NCBI RefSeq assembly: GCF_000934745.1
Contig: NZ_JYNO01000013.1
Coordinates: 1-64,000, forward strand
DNA: 64,000 nt
Direction of reading: 5' to 3'
DNA from: Desulfonatronum thioautotrophicum
Lineage (GTDB): Bacteria; Desulfobacterota; Desulfovibrionia; Desulfovibrionales; Desulfonatronaceae
Shown: piece by piece, positions 34,848-42,575 of the stretch
Layout: each line of letters opens with the position of its first letter
Position numbering within the stretch: position 1 is the stretch's first letter
Translations under genes and position numbers: made by a program
The notes under the pieces: model-generated
What the model saw: only the letters and a program-made list of their open reading frames with translations
Database searches by the model: none
What the model was told of the DNA's origin: nothing

Positions 34848-35126
34848 ATGTCGTGGACAGTAGTGTTTTCAGGAAGGGCCAAAAAACAGACGGATAAGCT
34901 CCCGGAACGTGTCCGTGGACTTTTGTTTCAATTGGCTTGTGAGATTGAAAGTTCCGGCCCGGTGCGTGGAGATTGGCCCAACTACTCCAAATTGCCCGGC
35001 TATCGGAACCACTGCCATTTGCGAAAAGGCAGGCCCACCTATGTCGCAGTCTGGAGAGAATTCGCGGACAAGATAGGACTTGTGGAGGTAATCTATGCAG
35101 GCAGCCACGAAAAAGCCCCGCACTGA
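34848..35126 (+). CDS. RelE/HigB-like toxin
   Basis: A 92-aa basic protein of the RelE/ParE superfamily: 'WTVVFSGRAKKQTDKLPERV' at the start, 'YSKLPGYRNHCHLRKGRPTY' and 'VAVWREFADKIGLVEVIYAG' forming the typical final strands, and a C-terminal 'SHEKAPH'. Such toxins cleave mRNA at the ribosome. It overlaps the following Xre-family gene by 32 bases, giving toxin-then-antitoxin order as in HigBA-type modules. The length is normal for the family. Confidence 0.8.
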   Translation: MSWTVVFSGRAKKQTDKLPERVRGLLFQLACEIESSGPVRGDWPNYSKLPGYRNHCHLRKGRPTYVAVWREFADKIGLVEVIYAGSHEKAPH

Positions 35127-35451
35127 ACCGGACATGATGACGTTGCGGTTGCGCGTACACCGGGACAATGTGGAAAAAATCCGAGAGTACGCCAGGATTG
35201 TCGAGTCAGGTGATGAGCGGACCTATACCCTGGGCGAAGTCTTCCCCGAGTATCAGGGCAAGGAAGGCCGGACAGCGCTGCGCGCTTATCGGAACAGAGA
35301 AAGTCTGACCCAGGCGGAGCTGGCCCGGATGACCGGAATCCCACAACATCAGATCAGTGAAATGGAAACCGGGAAACGGACCATCGGCAAGGAGCGTGCG
35401 CGCAAACTGGCGCAGGCATTGAATGTCTCGGATTTCCGGTTTTTTTTGTGA
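35095..35451 (+). CDS. Xre-family HTH antitoxin
   Basis: A 118-aa protein with a C-terminal Xre/Cro helix-turn-helix at about residues 62-115: 'YRNRESLTQAELARMTGIPQ', 'HQISEMETGKRTIGKERARK' and 'LAQALNVSDFRFF'. The N-terminal 60 residues should contact the toxin. It is translated from within the toxin gene, so the two are coupled. It probably represses its own operon; I could not point to an operator. The ATG at 35095 gives the full domain; internal ATGs at 35134 and 35137 are alternatives. Confidence 0.82.
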   Translation: MQAATKKPRTEPDMMTLRLRVHRDNVEKIREYARIVESGDERTYTLGEVFPEYQGKEGRTALRAYRNRESLTQAELARMTGIPQHQISEMETGKRTIGKERARKLAQALNVSDFRFFL

Positions 35452-35510
35452 TGGGGGAAGAGATTGAACCACCCTGGTGAAACAAGTGACAAACAGGTTT
35501 CACTGGGCAG

Positions 35511-35600
35511 GCGGGGGCACGGGGGACACGGGGGGAAGAAGAGGGGGGTGTTTGACCTGTGTGCCCCGTGTTCTCGTGTGAGCGGAGCGACCGGGTGGTT
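35511..35600. repeat. G-rich ACCACGGGG-family repeat
   Basis: GCGGGGGCACGGGGGACACG followed by GTGTGCCCCGTGTTCTCGTG gives a G-rich arm and a C-rich partial complement. Similar 'CACGGGG' arrays occur at 34760, 37078 and 37240 in this window, always in gaps next to mobile-looking genes. Confidence 0.5.
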
Positions 35601-35620
35601 GGAAGAAGAAAAGAATTATT

Positions 35621-35657
35621 GGCCACGGACGGGAAAGGCAGACTGAAAAGGCAGACG
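35621..35657 (+). repeat. AAAGGCAGAC dispersed repeat, copy 1
   Basis: The sequence begins GGCCACGGACGGGAAAGGCA and repeats AAAGGCAGAC a second time. An inverted copy lies at 35777-35812 and a third copy, in the same orientation, at 42525-42560. Copies 1 and 2 form an inverted pair just upstream of a P-loop ATPase gene. Confidence 0.65.
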
Positions 35658-35776
35658 TAGGAATTTTCAGTGGGCGACGGGTGCCCACTTGAAAGGTTCT
35701 GCTTGATACGTCCCTGTTGGTCACAGGAGATGCAACAAATTTCTTCCGGCAAGTTGCTGGAAGAAAAACTATTTTT

Positions 35777-35812
35777 GTCTGCCTTTAACGTCTGCCTTTC
35801 CCGGCTGTGGTC
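35777..35812 (-). repeat. AAAGGCAGAC dispersed repeat, copy 2 (inverted)
   Basis: Read on the minus strand this is CCACAGCCGGGAAAGGCAGA followed by a second AAAGGCAGAC unit, matching copy 1 at 35621-35657. It ends in an A-run on the plus strand (35813 onward). Confidence 0.65.
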
Positions 35813-35900
35813 AAAAAAAAAAATGTGCTGGGCTTGAAAATTATACTTGCGGGTATTATGCCGATGGGTATAAAGTGGGGTGATCCAAAGGCGGGTGGTG

Positions 35901-37010
35901 ATGATAACACGAAAACCCTTCTATTACGGCGGCGTTGTTGCGGATGCGCATTTTTGCAACCGGCTTGGCGAGATCAGTGAACTCATCGCGGATATTGATA
36001 CCGGGCTGAATGTGTTGTTGTACGCCCCGCGAAGATTTGGAAAAACCTCTCTGGTGTTGAACGCTCTTGGTCGGACGAAACACGCATATGTTTTCCTGGA
36101 CCTGATGGGCATCGTGGATGAGCGAGAGTTTATCAATGAATACTTCAACGCCGTTTCCAAAAGCCTGACCAGCACCGCGGACAAGGCCGTCAACCTTTTC
36201 AAGAAAATCCTGGGCCTCAAGCCGAACATCTCCGTGGATTTTGACGCAAGCGGGAACCCCAGTTTTCGGCTTGGCCTGCTCCCCGGCGAATCAAAAAACG
36301 TGCTGAAAGAGGTGCTGGATCTTCCCTATAAGTACGCCCAATACCGGAACCAAAAGGTTGTTGTCGTGTTTGACGAGTTCCAGGAAGTAGTCAATTTGGG
36401 CATTGCGGAGAAGTTACGATCCGTGTTGCAGCACCATGGCGACAGTGTTTCGTATATTTTTCTGGGCAGTAAAAAATCCATCATGAAAAACCTGTTTTTT
36501 GATAAAAACAAGCCCTTTTACAAGTCGGTGAAACACCTCCCCATTGACAAAATTTCCGATCAAGACTGGCGGCAATATATCAGACAAGGGTTTGCGTCCC
36601 ACCAGAAACAGATTGACGACGAAGCCATCGACACAATCTTGGGTATCTCCAAAGGGTTCCCGTATTATACCCAGCAGATCGCCAACGAGATTTTCGGCAT
36701 GACCGAAGACAAGGTGGAGCCAGGGATGGTCCAGGCAGCCATTACCAGTATTTTGGGCAAGGAAGAGGATCTCTTTCTCAGCGAGTGGGAGCGTCTCAGC
36801 CAGCTCCAGAAGAAAGCCCTGAAGCTGCTGATCCATGCAAGCGGAGTCAATATCTACGCCAAAGAGACCATGGCGCGCTTCAGTTTCACCAGTTCGGCGC
36901 TCAAAAAGGCGGTTGAAGGCCTGCTTGCCAAGGATGTCATCGATCACAGAGCGAGCAAGTATTATTTCCAGGATCCCTTGTTTGAATTCTGGCTGCGGCG
37001 GTTGTCATAG
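35901..37010 (+). CDS. P-loop ATPase (archaeal-type ATPase_2 family)
   Basis: A 369-aa ATPase. Walker A is 'LLYAPRRFGKTSLVLNAL', Walker B 'VVVVFDEFQEVVNLG', and sensor-like 'YIFLGSKKSIMKNLFFDKNK' follows. The C-terminal part ('FPYYTQQIANEIFG', 'KALKLLIHASGVNIY', 'LAKDVIDHRASKYYFQDPLF') looks like a winged helix and lid. I prefer ATG 35901 to GTG 35880 because of the GGCGGGTGG upstream. This family is common in archaea and patchy in bacteria, often in mobile regions; its role is not established. A relative with the same 'APRRFGKTSLV' loop lies at 42576-43727. Confidence 0.82.
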   Translation: MITRKPFYYGGVVADAHFCNRLGEISELIADIDTGLNVLLYAPRRFGKTSLVLNALGRTKHAYVFLDLMGIVDEREFINEYFNAVSKSLTSTADKAVNLFKKILGLKPNISVDFDASGNPSFRLGLLPGESKNVLKEVLDLPYKYAQYRNQKVVVVFDEFQEVVNLGIAEKLRSVLQHHGDSVSYIFLGSKKSIMKNLFFDKNKPFYKSVKHLPIDKISDQDWRQYIRQGFASHQKQIDDEAIDTILGISKGFPYYTQQIANEIFGMTEDKVEPGMVQAAITSILGKEEDLFLSEWERLSQLQKKALKLLIHASGVNIYAKETMARFSFTSSALKKAVEGLLAKDVIDHRASKYYFQDPLFEFWLRRLS

Positions 37011-37339
37011 GGCGGGGCAGCGGGAGCTTTATCTCTACAGCGACACTTCCATTTTATTCGTCTGACGAAGATCTATTTACCACGGTGCACACGGGGAACA
37101 CAGGGAAAAGATTTTTGGTTTAACGGAATATGTCCCCCGTGATCCCCGTGGTTGAACTGTCAGCGGTGTCGTTTGTTGCATCAAAATGTGGTTGTGGTGT
37201 TAGTAGGATGGCGCCAATGGGGGGGGAAGAGGGGGATTTTTTCCCTGTGTGCCTCGTGTGCGCGAGGGAGCGAGGCGAGCGGGTGGTGAAGTTTTTTTAC
37301 CATGGGGGGCACGGGGGGGGAGGAGAGGGAGGAATCCAA
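37011..37339. repeat. Intergenic gap with two G-rich ACCACGGGG-family repeats
   Basis: About 330 bases without a gene. At 37078-37151 ACCACGGTGCACACGGGG is followed by the partial complement GTCCCCCGTGATCCCCGTGG. At 37240-37331 CCCTGTGTGCCTCGTGTGCG is followed by a T-run and ACCATGGGGGGCACGGGG. Both have the layout of the units at 34760 and 35511. No terminator or promoter is evident. Confidence 0.5.
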
Positions 37340-38503
37340 TCAGCCAATCAATTCTGTGATCTTGTTCCATGAAATCACATCGGCATTGCTCCTGGTCTGG
37401 CTTGCGTTGCCGCCATACACGACACAGGGCCTGGCCGCCGAATCCCCTGCCAGCTTTGCATAATACTCCAATCCCTTGAAGAAGTCCGGGGACACTGTTC
37501 GGCCGGCCTTGATTTCCAGGGGAAGCTGAGAATTTCCCAGGTCGATAAGACAGTCCACCTCGTTTCCGGTTTTATCTCTCCAAAAATAGCAATTCACCTG
37601 CTTGCCCTGGTTGTACCGTTTCTTGATCAACTCAACGATTACCAGGGATTCGAACAAGGCGCCTTTCAGGTAATGGGTGTGGAGTTGTTCCGGACTTTGG
37701 ATTTCCAGGAGATATGCCGCAAGGCCCGGATCATAAAAATACAGCTTGGGCATCTTGACCAGTCTCTTGCCGAAATTCTGATGATACGGGCGGAGCAGAA
37801 AAACAATGTAGCCTGCTTCCAGGAGAGATACCCACGATTTTACCGTGGTATGCGATATTCCGCACTCATTGGCCAGAGCGGACATGTTCAGGAGCTGCCC
37901 GGTCCTGCCCGCGCACAATCTGAGAAAAAGCTGGAACTGCCCGAGGTCGGAGATGTTTTTGAGCGTCCGCACATCTCGCTCAACATAGGTCTGGACATAG
38001 CCGGGATAAAAGTCCTGCGCCGGGATGCCCATTTTGTAGATCCGGGGATAAAAGCCGGTGAACAGATAGTCCTCATAATCCTCGCGAGGATGGGATGGGA
38101 ATATTTCGCCCAGGGAAAAAGGAAGAAGCCTGAGCACGGCGGTTCTTCCGGCAAGAGACTGGCTGATCTTTTCAAAGAGCAAAAAGTCACTGGAGCCGGT
38201 GAGGATGAATTGCCCGGGTTCATCCCGCTGATCCACCACGGTCTGGATATAGGAAAAGATCTCGGGAACCTTCTGGGCCTCGTCAATGACCGCGTTTTCA
38301 TAGGTCTTCAAGAAACCGCGCGGATCTTGTCGGGCAAAGAGCAGTGTGTCTGGGTCTTCGCAAGAGACGTAGTGTTTTTCCGGAAACACTTTGCGGGCCA
38401 GAGTCGATTTGCCGGACTGCCTTGGCCCGGTCAGGGTAACCACTGGAAATTTTTTGGACATGGAGATGAGATACTCTTCCATGTCCCGCTTGATATAGGT
38501 CAT
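37340..38503 (-). CDS. AAA_14/DUF4143 ATPase
   Basis: A 387-aa protein. The AAA domain has Walker A 'VVTLTGPRQSGKSTLARKVF', Walker B 'YENAVIDEAQKVPEIFSYIQ' and sensor 'GQFILTGSSDFLLFEKISQS' with 'LAGRTAVLRLLPFSLGEI'. The C-terminal DUF4143 region carries 'YVQTYVERDVRTLKNISDLG', a winged-helix-like 'LANECGISHTTVKSWVSLLE', and a nuclease-like 'YFWRDKTGNEVDCLIDLGNS' and 'LPLEIKAGRT' (E-x-D...E-x-K pattern). Such proteins are frequent in anaerobes and in variable loci; their role is unsettled. The length is normal. It is flanked by toxin-antitoxin genes and G-rich repeats. Confidence 0.88.
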   Translation of the reverse strand: MTYIKRDMEEYLISMSKKFPVVTLTGPRQSGKSTLARKVFPEKHYVSCEDPDTLLFARQDPRGFLKTYENAVIDEAQKVPEIFSYIQTVVDQRDEPGQFILTGSSDFLLFEKISQSLAGRTAVLRLLPFSLGEIFPSHPREDYEDYLFTGFYPRIYKMGIPAQDFYPGYVQTYVERDVRTLKNISDLGQFQLFLRLCAGRTGQLLNMSALANECGISHTTVKSWVSLLEAGYIVFLLRPYHQNFGKRLVKMPKLYFYDPGLAAYLLEIQSPEQLHTHYLKGALFESLVIVELIKKRYNQGKQVNCYFWRDKTGNEVDCLIDLGNSQLPLEIKAGRTVSPDFFKGLEYYAKLAGDSAARPCVVYGGNASQTRSNADVISWNKITELIG

Positions 38504-38737
38504 CTCGCCACCTTGTATGTCGGTGTTTTTGATCCGATATCATTGGAGTGGACAATTTGCAAATTGAAAATGTAAATTGTCCGTACGCGTATTTTGATGG
38601 TGATGGGAGGTTGCTATTGCATTTTGATGGTTGATAAAAGAGGGCGCATTGTTGACGTATGTGGCCTCAATGCCGTAAGTTTTGTTGCACAAGTTGTGAT
38701 AGTCACCATTTTGGCGATAATCATGGGAGAGTTTGAT

Positions 38738-39007
38738 ATGGAATCCGTGGGCATACGCAAGTTCAAGGAAAATATGGGGCATTACGTGGAGTTGTTGAAA
38801 AGCGGTCAGGACATCATCCTCACGGATCGCAAGAAGCAGATTGCCAGGATCACACCCGCCGGCATCCCCGCCACCGAGGAAGCCATTCGCCAGATGGTCA
38901 TGGACGGCAAGGCGAACTGGGGCGGCGGCAGGCCGCAAGCGCTCCAAGGCCGCGTTAAAGTCGAGGGCAAAGGGGTTGCCGACGCGGTTGTCGAGGGCAG
39001 GCGGTGA
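38738..39007 (+). CDS. Phd/YefM-type antitoxin
   Basis: An 89-aa protein starting at ATG 38738 behind GGGAG ('MESVGIRKFKENMGHYVELL', 'KSGQDIILTDRKKQIARITP'). This is the standard Phd/YefM N-terminal DNA-binding domain: 'R-F-K-x-N' then 'G..I.LT.R..P.A.I.P'. The C-terminal half should wrap around the toxin. The frame is open much further upstream, but that extension is hydrophobic and unrelated. A PIN toxin gene starts one base after its stop, so the two form an operon, probably autoregulated. Confidence 0.85.
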   Translation: MESVGIRKFKENMGHYVELLKSGQDIILTDRKKQIARITPAGIPATEEAIRQMVMDGKANWGGGRPQALQGRVKVEGKGVADAVVEGRR

Positions 39008-39008
39008 G

Positions 39009-39443
39009 ATGATCCTCTATCTGGACACCAGCAGCTTGGTGAAGCTCTATGTCGAGGAAGAGGGCTCGGAACAGGTCGCATTGCTTGTGGAATCCGCTTC
39101 GTACTGCGCGACATCAATTGTTGCCTATGCCGAAGCACGGGCTGCTTTTGCCAGGAGGTTTCGAGAACAGGCATTTACTTTGGGAGATTATCAGCAAATC
39201 AAGTCTGCCCTGAAAAAAGACTGGAGCCGATATGTCGTGCTCGCCCTTGATTTCAGTCTGGCCACCCAGGCCGGAGAACTTGCGGAAAAGTATGCCTTGA
39301 GGGGGTTCGACTCCATCCACCTCGCCTCCGCGATTAGTTTGCGCGACCAAGTTGCCTCTCCTGTCGTCTTCTCTGCCTGGGATGCTCGTTTGCTGTCCGC
39401 GGCAAAAGCCGAGGGACTTGAGGGGTGGTTCAGGATTGGGTGA
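39009..39443 (+). CDS. vapC: VapC-type PIN-domain toxin
   Basis: A 144-aa PIN-domain ribonuclease. The acidic residues are in 'MILYLDTSSLVKLYVEEEGS' (D6), 'VAYAEARAAFARRF' (E), and 'LRGFDSIHLASAISL' (D), with a final 'VVFSAWDARLLSAAKAEGL'. VapC toxins cleave tRNA or rRNA; the target here is unknown. The start is ATG 39009, one base after the antitoxin stop. Pairing with a Phd-type antitoxin is common for this PIN subgroup. Confidence 0.87.
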   Translation: MILYLDTSSLVKLYVEEEGSEQVALLVESASYCATSIVAYAEARAAFARRFREQAFTLGDYQQIKSALKKDWSRYVVLALDFSLATQAGELAEKYALRGFDSIHLASAISLRDQVASPVVFSAWDARLLSAAKAEGLEGWFRIG

Positions 39444-39475
39444 CAAATCCGTGTATAGGGGTTGGTTGTTTCACT

Positions 39476-39554
39476 GTAGGGGCGCACCTGTGTGTGCGCC
39501 CATTATGGGTTGATGCGTTATCTCGAATGGGCGGACACACAGGTCCGCCCCTAC
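39476..39554. repeat. Nested palindromic repeat (REP/BIME-like)
   Basis: Two 28-base arms, 39476-39503 and 39527-39554, are inverted copies with 2 mismatches. Each arm is itself a hairpin: GGGCGCAC...GTGCGCCC on the left, GGGCGGAC...GTCCGCCC on the right. The two differences between the arms compensate each other within each hairpin (C-G against G-C), which argues for selection on structure. It lies between the vapC stop and the 3' end of the convergent GT gene. Confidence 0.75.
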
Positions 39555-39682
39555 GGCACAACGCCATCCGTCACGGTCAATCCGGGTGTCCGAAAAAATG
39601 TCAACCAAAGAATTCGGCGTTATGAACCATCCCGGACTTGAATAGCCAAGATAACCGCGAGCTCTGTTCACAGCGTTTCGCG

Positions 39683-41275
39683 TTACTGCCCTACCGTTTC
39701 CCTCCAGAAAGCCTGATCCGCTCCGCGTGATTCCCGATCAATCTCCGCCAGTTCGCGTTCCGTAAATTTGTGCTCCATCTTCATGTGGTTGCCCCAGACA
39801 TGAGCCCAGGAAGCCTTGGATTTCTGGGCCTGTCTGCCGGCGTCCTGGAGGTGGATCACCTCCACCCGACCGTCGTACATGGCTTGCCCTCCGGCTTTCC
39901 AGATCTGGATGTCGTGTTCCAGGTCATCCACCTGGGAAGGGGAGAAGCGGACGTCAAAGCCGGGGAGGTTCAGGCGGTTCCATTTTTTCAGGTCGAAAAG
40001 ATGACAGCAACCCATGACCGACAGACAGGGGCGGCGGGAGTCGAACTGGCCCAGATCCATGAACAGGGGGGCGTTGTTGGTGAAGCGGATGGTTTTGTCC
40101 CCGGTTTCCTGGAAATAGCGGTACACGTATTGGATGGTTCGGATCTTGCCAGGGTTGACGCCCTTGGGGCCCACGACCACGGCCTTGGGAAAGAGCTGAA
40201 AATCCTGGAGATAGCAGGCCAGCCAGTCCCGGGGCAGGAGGACGTCGTCGTCCAGGTAGGCCAGGTAGTCGGCTTCCCGGGTTTCCGGCAGGGTGTACAG
40301 CCAGTTGCGGGCCGCCGGGGCACCGATGTTTACGGGCAGGTGGATCACGTTTACGGCCCGACCCTGGGCAACGGCCAGAACCGCGCCGTCCAGCTCTTCC
40401 GGGCTGAAGGCCGTGGAGCCGTTGTTCAGCAGGGTGGTGTGGGCCGGGCCGATGCGCGAGGCCAGGAGGCTTTCCAGGGTGCGCAGGGTGGTTTCCAACT
40501 TGTTGAAGGTATAGAAGCCGATGTGCACCTTGGTCCTTTCAACCAGATTCGGATCGGGTTTCGGCTGGTCCAGCTCCCAGAGCCGGTAGCGCAGGTGCGG
40601 CTGGTGCGGTTCCCAGGCCAGGGAGCGCAGCCAGAACATTCGGGCCGTGTCTGATGCGCCTTCTTGAAGGGCCAATTCGGCGCGCAGGTTCAGGCTGAGA
40701 AAGCTCTCCGGCCCTTGGCTCAGCATTTCGCGGGTCCGGTCCTGATCGCCGGATTTCCAGGCCGCCCAGGCCAGGAGCGGGGCCGTTGCCGGGCCATACG
40801 GGCCCTGGCTGAACCGTTCGGTCCACTTTTCGAACCACTCCTTTTCCCCCCATTGCCAGAATTTCGTCAGCCCCAGAAACCGGAGCAACGGCTCGCCCGA
40901 GGTTGTCAGAACCTGCCCCAGGTGCGCCGGATCGTCGCCGCACTGCTCGATGAGCGGATGGGCCTGCTCCATGGTCAACTCCGAGGAGACCTGGGGCAGG
41001 GCGTCGAACCAGGCCTGAAAGTCCGGGGACGATCCGGACATGGGCAAGAGCTGGCCCAGCAATCCGCGAACATTGGGGTCGCAAGGGTTCAGGATCAGGG
41101 CCTGGCGCAACAATCCGGCGGCCAGATCGATGCGGGCGGCGGACTGGGGATCCCGGGACGGATCCAGGCCATCCAGGAGTTTCTGCGCGGCCCAGACCGC
41201 ATGGCCGGGATCGAAATAGCCCTGGAAACGATGCAGCCAGGAGATGTGGTCGAGGATGGTCGGGTGTTGGTGCAT
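39683..41275 (-). CDS. Glycosyltransferase family 2, member D of the local family
   Basis: A 530-aa protein with an N-terminal helical region of about 260 residues and a GT2 domain: 'IGFYTFNKLETTLRTLESLL', 'TLLNNGSTAFSPEEL', 'NIGAPAARNWLYTL', 'YLAYLDDDVLLPRDWLACYL', 'VMGCCHLFDLKK' and 'FDVRFSPSQVDDLEHDIQI'. I chose ATG 41275, because 'MHQHPTILDHISWLHRFQGY' lines up with the N-terminus of member C; GTG 41317 is an alternative with a good AAGGA and overlaps the preceding pseudogene stop. Very similar to member C, from which it is separated by 6.3 kb of toxin-antitoxin and ATPase genes. Confidence 0.87.
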   Translation of the reverse strand: MHQHPTILDHISWLHRFQGYFDPGHAVWAAQKLLDGLDPSRDPQSAARIDLAAGLLRQALILNPCDPNVRGLLGQLLPMSGSSPDFQAWFDALPQVSSELTMEQAHPLIEQCGDDPAHLGQVLTTSGEPLLRFLGLTKFWQWGEKEWFEKWTERFSQGPYGPATAPLLAWAAWKSGDQDRTREMLSQGPESFLSLNLRAELALQEGASDTARMFWLRSLAWEPHQPHLRYRLWELDQPKPDPNLVERTKVHIGFYTFNKLETTLRTLESLLASRIGPAHTTLLNNGSTAFSPEELDGAVLAVAQGRAVNVIHLPVNIGAPAARNWLYTLPETREADYLAYLDDDVLLPRDWLACYLQDFQLFPKAVVVGPKGVNPGKIRTIQYVYRYFQETGDKTIRFTNNAPLFMDLGQFDSRRPCLSVMGCCHLFDLKKWNRLNLPGFDVRFSPSQVDDLEHDIQIWKAGGQAMYDGRVEVIHLQDAGRQAQKSKASWAHVWGNHMKMEHKFTERELAEIDRESRGADQAFWRETVGQ

Positions 41276-41313
41276 GGCGCTTCTCTGGGGTGGGTTTGGA
41301 TGCAGCGCATGGC

Positions 41314-41595
41314 TCACAAGGCAATTCCTTCTTCCATGGCCAGACGGACAAATGCCCTGCGATCATCTGGAGCGAGAAGCAGGTCGATCTTGCGATGGCC
41401 GATGCGTCGGGACAGATCCACTTTGATTATGCGCCGATCAGTTGCATTGAGTTTTTACGACAAAACCAGCAAGTCAACGTCCCCGCCGCGCTGCTTGTCA
41501 TCGAGACGCGATCCGAAAAGAAAGATGCGTGCCGTTGGATCACGAGTCAGGACGACTTCCCGGATGCTTTCGATCTGGTCTGGGTGTAAGCGCAT
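41314..41595 (-). pseudogene. MNT-type nucleotidyltransferase interrupted by a nonsense codon
   Basis: Reading the minus strand from ATG 41595 gives 'MRLHPDQIESIREVVLTRDP', 'IFLFGSRLDDKQRGGDVDLL' and 'VLS', then TAA at 41457-41455, then in the same frame 'KLNATDRRIIKVDLSRRIGH', 'RKIDLLLAPDDRRAFVRLAM' and 'EEGIAL' to TGA at 41316. The GS...D-x-D motif is that of minimal nucleotidyltransferases. One base change (GAA to TAA) would explain the stop. It lies directly downstream of an intact MNT-HEPN pair and resembles that MNT. It was not visible as an ORF because of the internal stop. Confidence 0.85.
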
Positions 41596-41613
41596 TGAAA
41601 AATCCTTGCGACG

Positions 41614-42153
41614 CTATCTGTCAAGGGCATTTTGCAGGATGATTGCGACGTCATCGGAAAAGTCAGGGCTGGAGGGTGTGATATTCAGATTCTCCACGCA
41701 AAAATAAAAAAAATGGGCGGCCATCCGGTATAATGTCGGAGTGCTGGAATTCACGGCGTTGAAGTGGTCCGCGGTTTTCCCATAATTCGTTCCATATTCA
41801 TGGGCGGCAAGATTGCGCAGGGCGTGTATGGCTTGCCAGTCTTTCATGGATTCGAGCACCCTGTTTTTTTCGAAAAACGCGAGGACGCGCAGAAAGGTGT
41901 CCGAGGGCTCACCAGCCAGCATCGCGGCATGACGCATGGCCGTGCCCAGGGTGTCCTGGAGTTTGGCGAACCGCTCGTTGACCGCCGAGAGGTTGGTGAA
42001 CAGGTCGAGGTCTTTGTTGCGGGCGGCCAATTCTTCTGCGGTCAAGGGCCAGGGAATTCTGGAGCGGGAGCCTTCAAGAAAGAAAACACATCGCTCAATG
42101 GCGGTGAGGAGTTCTCCCAGGTGGTGATGAGATTCTTCGACCAGGGAGTTCAT
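41614..42153 (-). CDS. HEPN-domain toxin-like protein
   Basis: A 179-aa mostly helical protein with the HEPN signature R-x4-H in 'HALRNLAAHEYGTNYGK'; the first half ('HHHLGELLTAIERCVFF') forms the preceding helices. HEPN proteins paired with MNT nucleotidyltransferases act as RNases neutralised by the MNT partner through AMPylation in the characterised HEPN-MNT systems. Here the start codon overlaps the MNT stop by 4 bases (ATGA), so the two are translationally coupled. Confidence 0.83.
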   Translation of the reverse strand: MNSLVEESHHHLGELLTAIERCVFFLEGSRSRIPWPLTAEELAARNKDLDLFTNLSAVNERFAKLQDTLGTAMRHAAMLAGEPSDTFLRVLAFFEKNRVLESMKDWQAIHALRNLAAHEYGTNYGKTADHFNAVNSSTPTLYRMAAHFFYFCVENLNITPSSPDFSDDVAIILQNALDR

Positions 42154-42455
42154 GAGGCGGCCGGATTCAGGGCCACAGCCCGGGCTTTGGTCATCGATTC
42201 AAAAGGGGTGTCCGGATCATGGACGTACTTCACGAGAATATCCACCGGCAGGCCAAGTTCGTGTTCGAGATCGGCCAGCAAGCGGGCCTGTTCCCAGCGC
42301 GGCAGGGGGGAGGCGGTTTCGATGAAAAGATCAATGTCACCCCCCTTGGCGCTGTCGTCAAGCCGGGAGCCGTATATGGAGACGCGACTGTGGCTTCCGG
42401 CATGAGCGGAAACGATGTTCAGGATCCGTTCAATTTGTGATGCGTCCAGACGCAT
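42150..42455 (-). CDS. MNT-type nucleotidyltransferase antitoxin
   Basis: A 101-aa minimal nucleotidyltransferase: 'RVSIYGSRLDDSAKGGDIDL' supplies the GS...D-x-D catalytic motif, and 'LADLEHELGLPVDILVKYVH' contributes the third acidic strand. I chose ATG 42455 ('MRLDASQIERILNIVSAHAG'), which matches the start of the broken paralogue downstream; the longer frame runs into the AAAGGCAGAC repeat. It is the expected antitoxin partner of the HEPN gene. Confidence 0.83.
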   Translation of the reverse strand: MRLDASQIERILNIVSAHAGSHSRVSIYGSRLDDSAKGGDIDLFIETASPLPRWEQARLLADLEHELGLPVDILVKYVHDPDTPFESMTKARAVALNPAAS

Positions 42456-42524
42456 GGAATACTCGTCAGTGGAAAGTTTGGGTTCTGTTCCAACGTTAGT
42501 ATGCTGCCCACGGCTTTTTTCCAT

Positions 42525-42560
42525 GGCCACGGACGGTAAAGGCAGACGTAAAGGCAGACG
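42525..42560 (+). repeat. AAAGGCAGAC dispersed repeat, copy 3
   Basis: GGCCACGGACGGTAAAGGCA followed by a second AAAGGCAGACG unit; same orientation as copy 1 at 35621. It lies between the MNT gene and a P-loop ATPase gene, the same class of neighbour as copies 1 and 2. Confidence 0.65.
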
Positions 42561-42575
42561 ATGGAACAAGTGGGA

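Noticed and set aside
34496-34882. N-terminal extension of the AlbA_2 protein
   Set aside because: The 129 extra codons are low-complexity, overlap the divergent toxin gene and the G-rich repeat, and ATG 34495 has its own ribosome binding site.
41290-41589. 99-codon plus-strand frame
   Set aside because: Its bases encode a recognisable MNT nucleotidyltransferase on the minus strand once one nonsense codon is read through.
40664-41707. 347-codon plus-strand frame opposite GT2 member D
   Set aside because: Antisense shadow; the minus strand carries the conserved GT2 motifs and the broken MNT gene in this interval.
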